Made by a program: the position numbers and the translations under genes. Below, piece by piece: positions 1 through 5,657 of a DNA stretch of 6,084 nucleotides (its first letter is position 1; each line of letters starts with the position of its first letter). The notes under the pieces are model-generated. The model saw nothing but the letters and a program-made list of their open reading frames with translations, was not told the origin of the DNA and did not search any database. Source of the DNA: Candidatus Segatella violae (lineage in GTDB: Bacteria > Bacteroidota > Bacteroidia > Bacteroidales > Bacteroidaceae); contig DJSH01000040.1 of NCBI GenBank assembly GCA_002440225.1, forward strand, positions 71,155 to 77,238, given 5' to 3'.

Positions 1-1221
1 GACTATACAGAATATGAGTGCCACATCTTGCGCTACCGCAAGGTAACCCAGAAGAAGAACAGCTTCTATGAGTTGGTACTCGACAACACTCCTTTCTATG
101 GCGAGATGGGTGGCCAGGTAGGCGACAAGGGTGTACTCGTGAGCGAGAGCGAGACCATCCAGGTCATCGACACCAAGCGTGAGAACAACCAGAGCATCCA
201 CATCGTGAAGGTGTTGCCTAAGGACGTAACAGCCGACTTCATGGCTTGCGTAGACATCGAGAGCCGTGAGGGTAGCGCTGCCAACCATACAGCCACTCAC
301 CTCCTCGACTATGCCTTGAAGCAGGTACTCGGCGACCACGTGGAGCAGAAGGGTTCTTACGTAGACAAGGACACTCTCCGCTTCGACTTCTCTCATTTCC
401 AGAAGGTAACTGACGAAGAACTTCGCAAGGTAGAGCGCATGGTCAACGAGATGATTCGTGCCGACTATCCTCTCGACGAGCATCGTGATACTCCTATCGA
501 GGAAGCTAAGGAGCTCGGTGCCATCGCCCTCTTCGGTGAGAAGTATGGCGACAAGGTACGTGTGGTTCGCTTCGGTCCATCTGCCGAGTTCTGTGGTGGT
601 ATCCACGCTAAGAGCACCGGTAAGATTGGTTTCTTCAAGATTATCTCCGAGAGCAGTGTTGCAGCAGGCATTCGTCGTATCGAGGCTTTGACAGGCAAGG
701 CTTGCGAGGAAGCCATCTACAACTTGCAGGATACCATCGTTGCCTTGAAGGGCTTGTTCAACAATGCCAAGGATCTCGAAAGTGTCATCAAGAAGTACAT
801 TGACGAGCACGATGCCTTGAAGAAGGACGTAGAAAAGTTCCAAGCTCAAGCTGTGGAGCGTACCAAGGAGAAGTTGGTTGCCAATGCCAAGAATGTCAAT
901 GGCACTAAGGTAGTAACAGCCGTATTGCCAATGGACCCAGCATCTGCCAAGGACTTGGTGTTCAAGGTTCGTGAGGCATTGCCAGAGAACATGATTTGCG
1001 TTATCGGTTCCATCCATAACGACAAGCCAATGCTCAGCGTGATGTTCAGCGACGACATGGTGAAGGATCACGGCTTGAACGCAGGCAAGATGATTCGCGA
1101 GGCTGCCAAGTTGATACAAGGTGGCGGTGGCGGTCAGCCTCACTACGCACAGGCTGGTGGTAAGAACAAGGACGGCTTGAGCGCAGCAGTCGATAAGATT
1201 GTCGAGTTGGCTCAGTTGTAA
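1..1221 (+). CDS. alaS: Alanyl-tRNA synthetase, C-terminal part (5' end outside window)
   Basis: Cytoplasmic enzyme that charges tRNA-Ala and removes mischarged Ser or Gly. The reading frame is open from base 1, so the 406 residues seen are about the last 45% of a protein that is usually near 870 residues; the catalytic domain lies upstream, outside the window. Visible domains are the editing domain, with the zinc-ligand pair HTATH at window residues 96-100 and the second pair in EFCGGIH (C198, H202), then a Lys/Glu-rich helical linker at about residues 240-290, then the C-Ala (DHHA1-type) domain ending in the glycine-rich GGGGGQPHYAQAGG at 374-387. The second zinc motif has Ile where the commonest form is CGGTH; the ligands are intact, so this is a lineage variant rather than damage. 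Lys is coded almost only by AAG and many codons end in C or G, as expected of a well-expressed housekeeping gene. The TTG at 28 is internal, not a start. Identification is secure. Confidence 0.97.
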   Translation, partial: DYTEYECHILRYRKVTQKKNSFYELVLDNTPFYGEMGGQVGDKGVLVSESETIQVIDTKRENNQSIHIVKVLPKDVTADFMACVDIESREGSAANHTATHLLDYALKQVLGDHVEQKGSYVDKDTLRFDFSHFQKVTDEELRKVERMVNEMIRADYPLDEHRDTPIEEAKELGAIALFGEKYGDKVRVVRFGPSAEFCGGIHAKSTGKIGFFKIISESSVAAGIRRIEALTGKACEEAIYNLQDTIVALKGLFNNAKDLESVIKKYIDEHDALKKDVEKFQAQAVERTKEKLVANAKNVNGTKVVTAVLPMDPASAKDLVFKVREALPENMICVIGSIHNDKPMLSVMFSDDMVKDHGLNAGKMIREAAKLIQGGGGGQPHYAQAGGKNKDGLSAAVDKIVELAQL

Positions 1222-1233
1222 TAGACATCAGTT

Positions 1234-1260
1234 TAGTACCTCGCTTTTGGGTGGGTACTA
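1234..1260 (+). repeat. 7-bp inverted repeat just after alaS stop
   Basis: TAGTACC (1234-1240) and GGTACTA (1254-1260) are perfectly complementary around a 13-nt loop, starting about a dozen bases after the alaS stop codon. There is no T-run behind it, so it is not a terminator by itself. It may be a 3'-UTR hairpin placed before the real terminator, or a chance pairing. Confidence 0.4.
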
Positions 1261-1275
1261 TATATAATAAGGTAT

Positions 1276-1328
1276 AAAGGGCTGCAAGCATTCTTCGGAT
1301 GAAGAAACTTGCAGCCCTTTTTCTTTTT
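1276..1328 (+). terminator. Rho-independent terminator of alaS
   Basis: A perfect 13-bp stem, AAAGGGCTGCAAG (1276-1288) with CTTGCAGCCCTTT (1308-1320), is capped by a second 6-bp stem TTCTTC/GAAGAA (1291-1296 with 1301-1306) closing a GGAT loop. The 3' arm runs into a T-rich tail to 1328. This is a strong intrinsic terminator about 55 nt after the alaS stop. On the other strand only AAA precedes the stem, so it would end convergent transcription less well. Confidence 0.93.
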
Positions 1329-1361
1329 CCAGTTCACTCTCATCAATTACACCATTATCAC

Positions 1362-1386
1362 TTTATGATTATCATAAAATGATAAT
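1362..1386. repeat. Two overlapping palindromes, AT-rich
   Basis: TTTATGAT-T-ATCATAAA (1362-1378) is a perfect 8-bp inverted repeat with a 1-nt centre. Its right half is reused in a second one, ATTATCAT (1368-1375) with ATGATAAT (1379-1386) around AAA. The sequence lies between two convergent genes, so a promoter operator is not obvious. It could be a weak hairpin for minus-strand transcripts or a protein-binding site. Confidence 0.55.
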
Positions 1387-1394
1387 AAAACGCC

Positions 1395-1464
1395 GATTTT
1401 TATCTTTTATAGAAGATAAAAACAAATTTTACGCATATTTTATCCATTATAAAAGATAAAAATC
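1395..1464. repeat. Cluster of three copies of a 14-17 bp element (inverted and direct)
   Basis: The 17-mer GATTTTTATCTTTTATA at 1395-1411 recurs as its exact reverse complement at 1448-1464. A third, one-mismatch copy at 1407-1422 lies in the same orientation as the 1447-1462 copy, exactly 40 bp from it, and overlaps the first copy to form the palindrome TTTTTATCTT-N6-AAGATAAAAA (1397-1422). The long stem could act as a terminator for the convergent regulator gene on the minus strand, but the T-run after it on that strand is only TTTT after six bases, so this is uncertain. The 40-bp phasing and multiple copies also fit a protein-binding array. Confidence 0.6.
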
Positions 1465-1488
1465 ATATATGTATTTGCTGAACGCCGG

Positions 1489-2421
1489 TTATTCCTCCCC
1501 ATTCCTACACTCTCCATCCTCATAGCTCCTTGTCATATCTTTGAGAATTCCAATCATTTGCTGTCTCAGGCTCTCAGGCTTCAGCACGATGATATTCCTG
1601 CCATGCCACAACAATTCCTGCAAGAAATCACGGCTGGGGCGAACGGTCAAAGTATATTCCCGATACATCCCGTCCTTCGACTCTTTCACTTTCTGTTGAC
1701 TCTCATGCAGCGGCACTTCCTCGATGAGATTGTATTCGGGATAGAAAGCACGGATGCGGATGTTCTCCACAGGAACGTCCTCCATACGATAGATGCCATA
1801 GCAATCCTCATAATACCGCTTAGGAGTCAAGAATTTCTTCATCTCCTTCGACAAAGGATGCTTCTCGCAAATCACCTTCAAGAAACTGATGCGATCGAAA
1901 GGAAGACAGCGAACGAGTTGCTTTTCATTCACTCCAATCACGTACCACCGCTGCTTGAAATATCTCACGAAAGCAGGCTGAATCACCATGTCGCTTTCCG
2001 CCCCAAACGCACTGACGTATTTGAATTTCAGCAAATATTGCTTATCTATTGCCGCAAGAATATCATCTAGATACTCCGTATTATAGGGAGGCGTGTCGAG
2101 CATTACCTTGTTGTGATACTTCAGCATATCGCCCAACGATGAAAGACGCATGCTACTAAGCAACCACTCCGTCACCTCATCGTCCTCCACCGGGTCACGC
2201 TTTATGTAATACCGATAGCCATCGCTCTTGTCACACTCCACATTGATTCCAAACTGCGACAATATCGCTGCACGATAACGATGAAAGGTACGCAGCTGCA
2301 ATTCCTCGCCAAAAGGATTGGCATTGGCATCCCGCCACTCGTTCGCAATCTCCTCGAATGTAAGATGCCGCTGTTCCAGCCGAGCTATCAGCCAACAATA
2401 GAATTTTACACGATTGTCCAT
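1489..2421 (-). CDS. WYL-domain transcriptional regulator
   Basis: 310-residue DNA-binding regulator. The N-terminal 75 residues form a winged-helix-like region (LTFEEIANEW at 20-29, then RTFHRYRAAI at 44-53), used to contact DNA. The WYL domain lies at about 120-190 and includes LLKFKYVS (130-137), IQPAFVRYFKQRWYVIG (147-163) with the family's W-Y-aliphatic triplet at W159-Y160-V161, and the conserved R-x-x-P-F-D-R-I segment (171-178). A WCX-like C-terminal domain spans about 217-296. WYL proteins sense ligands, in some cases nucleic acids or nucleotides, and often repress or activate neighbouring genes, defence loci among them; the ligand here is unknown. The gene is convergent with alaS and separated from the upstream minus-strand genes by a terminator, so it is its own transcription unit. 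The ATG start at 2419-2421 gives a full-length family member. Confidence 0.93.
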   Translation of the reverse strand: MDNRVKFYCWLIARLEQRHLTFEEIANEWRDANANPFGEELQLRTFHRYRAAILSQFGINVECDKSDGYRYYIKRDPVEDDEVTEWLLSSMRLSSLGDMLKYHNKVMLDTPPYNTEYLDDILAAIDKQYLLKFKYVSAFGAESDMVIQPAFVRYFKQRWYVIGVNEKQLVRCLPFDRISFLKVICEKHPLSKEMKKFLTPKRYYEDCYGIYRMEDVPVENIRIRAFYPEYNLIEEVPLHESQQKVKESKDGMYREYTLTVRPSRDFLQELLWHGRNIIVLKPESLRQQMIGILKDMTRSYEDGECRNGEE

Positions 2422-2440
2422 AATCTACAATAACTGTTCA

Positions 2441-2472
2441 CAAGAATAGTCCTAACGACCATTTACTAGAAA
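2441..2472 (-). promoter_or_regulatory. Weak candidate promoter of the WYL regulator gene
   Basis: On the minus strand TATTCTTG (2441-2448) matches the Bacteroidetes -7 box TAnnTTTG at all but one defined base, and TTTC (2469-2472), one base off the -33 TTTG, lies 20 nt further up. The box is 19 nt before the ATG, leaving a very short leader. The spacing fits but both boxes are imperfect. Confidence 0.28.
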
Positions 2473-2475
2473 TGT

Positions 2476-2722
2476 CTAAAAAAGAAAAGGAGAAAAGATA
2501 GCCAACAAAATGGTAATGCTAAATGCCGGTTTACTAACTTCTGTCATATACCGATGCCCAATACGCTTGTGCCCGATGCGTTGAAGATGCCCTGTGAACG
2601 AACTCGTTTCTCTGCATGAAACACATGAATTTTTAATAATACTCACACAGACCTTATTGTCTATGTCAGCTTTCTTGCTGCCTCTATCTTTTCTCCGAAA
2701 ATCCTTCTCTAATATTGATGGG
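2476..2722 (-). other. Gene-free stretch with internal repeats and an open, ATG-poor minus frame
   Basis: No convincing gene. The part at 2551-2592 is repetitive on the + strand: CCGATGC occurs twice (2551 and 2574) and GATGCCC twice (2553 and 2586). One minus-strand frame has no stop from beyond 2760 down to the TAG at 2476-2478, roughly 95 codons, but its first ATG is only at 2545-2547, which would give a 23-residue hydrophobic peptide (MTEVSKPAFSITILLAIFSP followed by FLF). A second minus frame has a 30-codon ORF at 2534-2626. Without starts, ribosome-binding sites or recognisable domains I do not call these genes; a dispersed repeat or a worn remnant is more likely. Confidence 0.4.
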
Positions 2723-2759
2723 AAAAAATATCCATAACCCTTTATCGGGTTAAGGATAT
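2723..2759 (-). terminator. Rho-independent terminator overlapping the stop of the DIP1984-family gene
   Basis: On the minus strand the arms are ATATCC-T-TAACCC (2759-2747) and GGGTTA-T-GGATAT (2740-2728): two 6-bp blocks split by one T/T mismatch, with a 6-nt loop and then six T (2728-2723). The first base of the stem is the last base of the TGA stop codon, so termination is immediate. It closes the minus-strand transcription unit that starts near 4955. Confidence 0.88.
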
Positions 2760-3214
2760 CACTCCACCAAATCGACCGTCCAGTTCAAACTCTGAATCTT
2801 CAAGTCGAGCTCTCGATACTGCTTGGCGTAGGTGTCCGCCTCCTTGCGAAGAGCGTTTACGTCGATGGTTCGAACATATTTCAGTTCGTTCCTACCAAAG
2901 CGAGTATCATTGGCAGCTACGTGTCTAACCACCTCTTGCAGTGCCTTGACACGCATCGACAAGACATCTCTCTTAGCAATCAACCGAGTCAAGGACACAC
3001 CATCATGGAGAGTCTGGACATTGGTGATGTTGATGCGATAAATCAGATCCTCCAACTGTACGAGAGCCTCATCCAATTCCTTGTACAATTCCTCCACGTT
3101 GTCGCAAGGTTCGTCGCCCTCCTGTACCTTGGCACTGTCCTTGATACGCTCTTTCAGTTGAGCCACTTTCTTCTGCAAGTCGGCTCTGATACTCAATGCT
3201 TCTGCTAACTTCAT
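2759..3214 (-). CDS. DIP1984-family coiled-coil protein of unknown function
   Basis: 151 residues, matching from memory the DIP1984 family (named after a Corynebacterium diphtheriae protein), whose biochemical role is not established. Family hallmarks visible are the start MKLAEALSIRADLQKKVAQL (1-20), the KVQEGDEP segment (29-36), RINITN (60-65), the LIAKRDVLSMRV stretch (78-89), and the terminal LDLKIQSLNWTVDL (136-149). The composition is rich in Leu, Lys and Glu and mostly helical, with heptad-like stretches at about 8-28, 40-62 and 120-145. There is no signal peptide or membrane segment, so it is cytoplasmic. It is the last gene of the probable three-gene unit, 50 nt after the preceding stop, and runs straight into a terminator. 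The ATG start is supported by an AAGGAG 6 nt upstream. Confidence 0.9.
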   Translation of the reverse strand: MKLAEALSIRADLQKKVAQLKERIKDSAKVQEGDEPCDNVEELYKELDEALVQLEDLIYRINITNVQTLHDGVSLTRLIAKRDVLSMRVKALQEVVRHVAANDTRFGRNELKYVRTIDVNALRKEADTYAKQYRELDLKIQSLNWTVDLVE

Positions 3215-3220
3215 AATCTA

Positions 3221-3226
3221 CTCCTT
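3221..3226 (-). promoter_or_regulatory. Shine-Dalgarno site for the DIP1984-family gene
   Basis: AAGGAG on the minus strand lies six bases before the ATG. Good Shine-Dalgarno sites are uncommon in this phylum, and none of the neighbouring genes has one this clear, so it both fixes the start and suggests separate efficient translation of the last gene of the unit. Confidence 0.65.
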
Positions 3227-3264
3227 TTTTATATATGACGTTAAACTTCTTGTTTTATTATATG

Positions 3265-4197
3265 CTATTTCTTTCTTACCGGATTCAGCGTATGCTTACC
3301 ACCGAACTCATTTACATCTTCCTCGATGAGTTTCTGAAACCACGAAGGCTCATACTCAAGCGGAACAATCTCAGCATCTCTTGTGTCGCAGACCTCATTC
3401 TCATATTGCAAATGAACCTTTACCACGAAATCATCCATGCGAAGGATGTCGGGCAAACAATAATCTTGGTGCGTATGCAAGGCATGCATGGCATAGCAAA
3501 CACAAATATCTGCAAACTCAGGTTTATGAAGATAACATTCATCCCAGGAATCACCATCATCCAATTCGTTTTTGAATGTTTTATATCCTTTCTCTGTAGC
3601 CCCAACAAAATTGCCAAAAGCACCATTCAAGATAGAGTCCATCTTATAACGCCCAGCACTCATCAGCTCATCTTGCAAATGAATCATATATTGGAAATCC
3701 GAGCCATAATAATCATCGTTCTCGAATTTCACCACGGCATCATCATCTCCATACTCAAATCGCAAGACTCCTTCCACCTCATAACGATAGCGGTCATCTA
3801 CCTTATAAGGCGTATGAAACAAGGTGCGCCACATGTTCCTGCACTGGGCATAACATTCCTGGGTCAGTTTGAAGAGCTTATCGTTCTGATAGCGAAATCT
3901 CTCTACCTCGGCAGGAGTCGGATGAAGCATCATCTCATTCAATACCACATATCTCACCCCAAGCAACAACTCGATGACATCATGTTCGCTTTCACTCATG
4001 TGACGTAGGAAAAATGATTTTGCCAAATCATAGTTCACGATTTTCTTCACTCGTTGCTCCACGTTTTGCAGCACCTCACGTTTCTCATCGACAGTTGCCA
4101 CCTCTCGGATATAGTTGAGAATCTCTGAATAAGCGTCATCGTCGTCATATCCCTTAGCCTCAATCCTATCTATAAGTTGAATCCAATTTACCTTCAT
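3265..4197 (-). CDS. Uncharacterised acidic protein
   Basis: About 310 residues; I recognise no named domain, though the C-terminal part resembles hypothetical proteins I associate with Bacteroidota. It is soluble, with no signal peptide or membrane helix. The N-terminal 60 residues are helical and charged, with a Asp run (GYDDDDAYSE at about 16-25). The middle has acidic aromatic patches (FEYGDDDAVVKFENDDYYGS at about 147-166). The likely conserved core is near the C-terminus, FADICVCYAMHALHTHQDYC at about 228-247, then LPDILRMDDF; its Cys and His residues (C232, C234, H238, H241, H243, C247) could bind a metal, which is only a suggestion. It is the middle gene of the probable unit, 82 nt after the LRR gene and 50 nt before the DIP1984 gene. 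The start is a choice: a GTG at 4201-4203, nine nt behind a GGAG, would add two residues; I prefer the ATG at 4195-4197. Confidence 0.82.
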   Translation of the reverse strand: MKVNWIQLIDRIEAKGYDDDDAYSEILNYIREVATVDEKREVLQNVEQRVKKIVNYDLAKSFFLRHMSESEHDVIELLLGVRYVVLNEMMLHPTPAEVERFRYQNDKLFKLTQECYAQCRNMWRTLFHTPYKVDDRYRYEVEGVLRFEYGDDDAVVKFENDDYYGSDFQYMIHLQDELMSAGRYKMDSILNGAFGNFVGATEKGYKTFKNELDDGDSWDECYLHKPEFADICVCYAMHALHTHQDYCLPDILRMDDFVVKVHLQYENEVCDTRDAEIVPLEYEPSWFQKLIEEDVNEFGGKHTLNPVRKK

Positions 4198-4279
4198 CTT
4201 CACTAACTATTACTCCATTACTTACTCCTATTATCTTATCATCACCAAAATGTCCACCTCGTATCTTGTAAGGAGAGTT

Positions 4280-4927
4280 TCACTTCAACGTCTTCTCCAA
4301 ATACTCCAAATCCTTGGGACGAAGATGAGTGAGAGCGAAGTCCACCTCATTCAGTTGCGACTGATTGCTCAAGGCAAGATGCTGAAGGTTGTGACACATG
4401 AAGATGTCCAAGCGACGCAACTTGTCGGTCTTACTCAAATTCAAAGACACCAAATCTTTAGCCCCTTCGATATGCAACTCCTCCAAGAGAGGATTGGCAG
4501 AGAAATCCAACTTTTCGTTTCTTATCTCATGGAAGTCGATGAACTCCAACAAAGGATTCTTGCTTACATCAAGCTTTTCCTCGCCATACCCCGAATATCC
4601 CAAGATGCGCAAGTTAGGGCATTCCGTGAGAATCACATCCAAGGTCTTCACCTCGAACATGCCACAACCATCGAATCCGATAATGGCATCCTCCTTTTCC
4701 GAGTAGATAGTGATGGTGTAATTGACACCCTTCTCTGGATAGGCATGACCAGCCTCTACCCAAGCCAATTTATTAGAGAAAGGCTCCTTTTTGCCTGTCA
4801 CGACCTGTACCTTGCCATCGCCCCAAGCGATTCTTGCCTTGCTGCCTTTTTTCAACTTTAAGCGCAAGCCGACGGTCTCACCCATCGTCCAGTCCAAAGT
4901 CTGGATATTCATTGTAATCTGTGCCAT
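4280..4927 (-). CDS. PKD-like and leucine-rich-repeat protein
   Basis: 215 residues with two parts. Residues 1-80 look like a PKD-type beta-sandwich: WGDG at 35-38, then GHAYPEKGVNYTITIY at 60-75, the usual H-x-Y...G-x-Y-x-I-x-I strand pair. Residues about 95-200 are irregular leucine-rich repeats, for example LDVILTECPNLRILGYS, LDVSKNPLLEFIDF, LDFSANPLLEELHI, LNLSKTDKLRRLDI and LQHLALSNQSQLNEVDF. Such repeats bind proteins, and in Bacteroidetes they usually occur in exported surface proteins. This one starts MAQITMNIQ with no signal peptide, lipoprotein cysteine, membrane segment or sorting domain, so it appears cytoplasmic, which is the odd point. It is the first gene of the probable three-gene unit, about 27 nt behind a perfect -7 box. 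The partner is unknown. Confidence 0.85.
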   Translation of the reverse strand: MAQITMNIQTLDWTMGETVGLRLKLKKGSKARIAWGDGKVQVVTGKKEPFSNKLAWVEAGHAYPEKGVNYTITIYSEKEDAIIGFDGCGMFEVKTLDVILTECPNLRILGYSGYGEEKLDVSKNPLLEFIDFHEIRNEKLDFSANPLLEELHIEGAKDLVSLNLSKTDKLRRLDIFMCHNLQHLALSNQSQLNEVDFALTHLRPKDLEYLEKTLK

Positions 4928-4954
4928 AATCTCTTTGTTTTATGTTTACGAGTG

Positions 4955-4978
4955 CAAAGATAATGACAGGGTGTGTCA
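4955..4978 (-). promoter_or_regulatory. Candidate promoter and small inverted repeat before the LRR gene
   Basis: TATCTTTG (minus strand, 4955-4962) matches the Bacteroidetes -7 box TAnnTTTG exactly, 27 nt before the ATG. A TTTG lies at 4977-4980 but only 14 nt away, shorter than the usual 19-21, and no TTTG is at the normal distance. Between and overlapping these is TGACA-N5-TGTCA (4964-4978), a 5-bp inverted repeat directly next to the -7 box, where a repressor or activator could bind. Confidence 0.5.
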
Positions 4979-5000
4979 AATCGTGGCACAGGAAAGAAAA

Positions 5001-5168
5001 TTATTTCAAAAATCTTTGTATCTCCCGATGCAGACGGCAATCGCCACAATCCACACACCCTTCATCACAATAATGGCTCTCACCCAATATCATGATTCGC
5101 TTGCCGAATATCCCTCCGTTGGCATAATCCTTGCCTACGAAGGGTTGAAAGAAAACTTTGCTATTCAT
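5001..5168 (-). pseudogene. Probable N-terminal fragment of a uracil-DNA-glycosylase-like protein
   Basis: ATG at 5166-5168 opens a 55-codon frame ending in TAA at 5001-5003. The protein begins MNSKVFFQPFVGKDYANGGI and contains FGKRIMILGESHYC (21-34), followed by a Cys cluster C34, C38, C41 and C44. I recall, without being able to search, that this opening (FFQPF-GK-Y, a hydrophobic strand, LGESHYC, Cys cluster) begins proteins of about 200 residues in Prevotella and Bacteroides that resemble the uracil-DNA glycosylase fold. Here the frame stops shortly after the Cys cluster (DCRLHREIQRFLK), and no continuation is seen in the 40 bases before the next promoter. It therefore looks like the surviving start of a longer gene, though a short functional peptide cannot be excluded. 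It follows the membrane-protein gene by 21 nt on the same strand and could be cotranscribed with it. Confidence 0.55.
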
Positions 5169-5189
5169 AATTTTTAGTTTTCACGTTTA

Positions 5190-5516
5190 TTATTCATCAC
5201 TCGCCAAAAACGCCCATGCTTTCATACAAGAGAAGCCCGCATCAATTATCCAGCCGATGCACGAACCAATCGTAGCAATCCACCATGCGACATTATATCC
5301 AGCAGTACTGTTAGTCGCCTTGAAAAGGACATCGCTATCAAATATATGCCTCACCAGATTTGGCAAGAAAAATATGCCATGCGCTAAACCATCACGCCAG
5401 TCGTACAGTTCGACGCCACTGATATTGACAAACCAGATTGCTGCCAACAACATAACTATAGGTCGCCAAGGCAAGAACATAAAGACTGCAACTATAAATC
5501 CAAAGAATCTATCCAT
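5190..5516 (-). CDS. Small membrane protein of unknown function
   Basis: 108 residues with strongly hydrophobic stretches at both ends. The N-terminal segment at about 4-32 is interrupted by LPWRP (15-19), so it may be one long or two short membrane passes. A second segment lies at about 76-92 (VAWWIATIGSCIGWIID). The central loop (about 33-72) is polar, with VELYDWRDGLAHG and a possible third hydrophobic patch FFLPNLV. There is no signal-peptidase site or lipobox, so it is probably an inner-membrane protein. I recognise no family. The ATG at 5514-5516 is the natural start. The short fragment gene follows 21 nt after its TAA, which suggests a shared transcript. The length and the coherent hydrophobic pattern support a real gene, but there is no homology evidence visible to me. 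Confidence 0.68.
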   Translation of the reverse strand: MDRFFGFIVAVFMFLPWRPIVMLLAAIWFVNISGVELYDWRDGLAHGIFFLPNLVRHIFDSDVLFKATNSTAGYNVAWWIATIGSCIGWIIDAGFSCMKAWAFLASDE

Positions 5517-5657
5517 AATTCAATTCGTATTATACTTTTTAAATTTCGGTTGCAAAGTAACCATACAGATACGACAAATAGTGTCAGAACATCAAGAAAA
5601 ATGTCTTTCTACTTTAAGCTTTTCCTCAAACCTACTTATCGCAACCTTATCAATCTG

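Noticed and set aside
1395..1464. CRISPR-like array
   Set aside because: Copies are in mixed orientation, overlap each other and have no uniform spacers; no cas genes are nearby.
1558..2070. 170-codon open frame on the + strand
   Set aside because: Antisense shadow of the WYL regulator, whose domain motifs are clear on the minus strand.
2534..2626. 30-codon minus-strand frame starting MCFMQRNEFVHRASSTHRAQ
   Set aside because: No ribosome-binding site, no promoter at a sensible distance and overlapping open frames in the same DNA; repeat-like sequence explains it better.
3235..4008. 257-codon open frame on the + strand
   Set aside because: It lies antisense to the uncharacterised acidic-protein gene, which has the better composition and neighbours. 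The + strand product is an Ile/Leu/His-rich string with no domain and no promoter.
4250..4861. 203-codon open frame on the + strand
   Set aside because: Antisense to the LRR gene; the regular leucine repeats on the minus strand produce a Gln/Leu-rich mirror frame.
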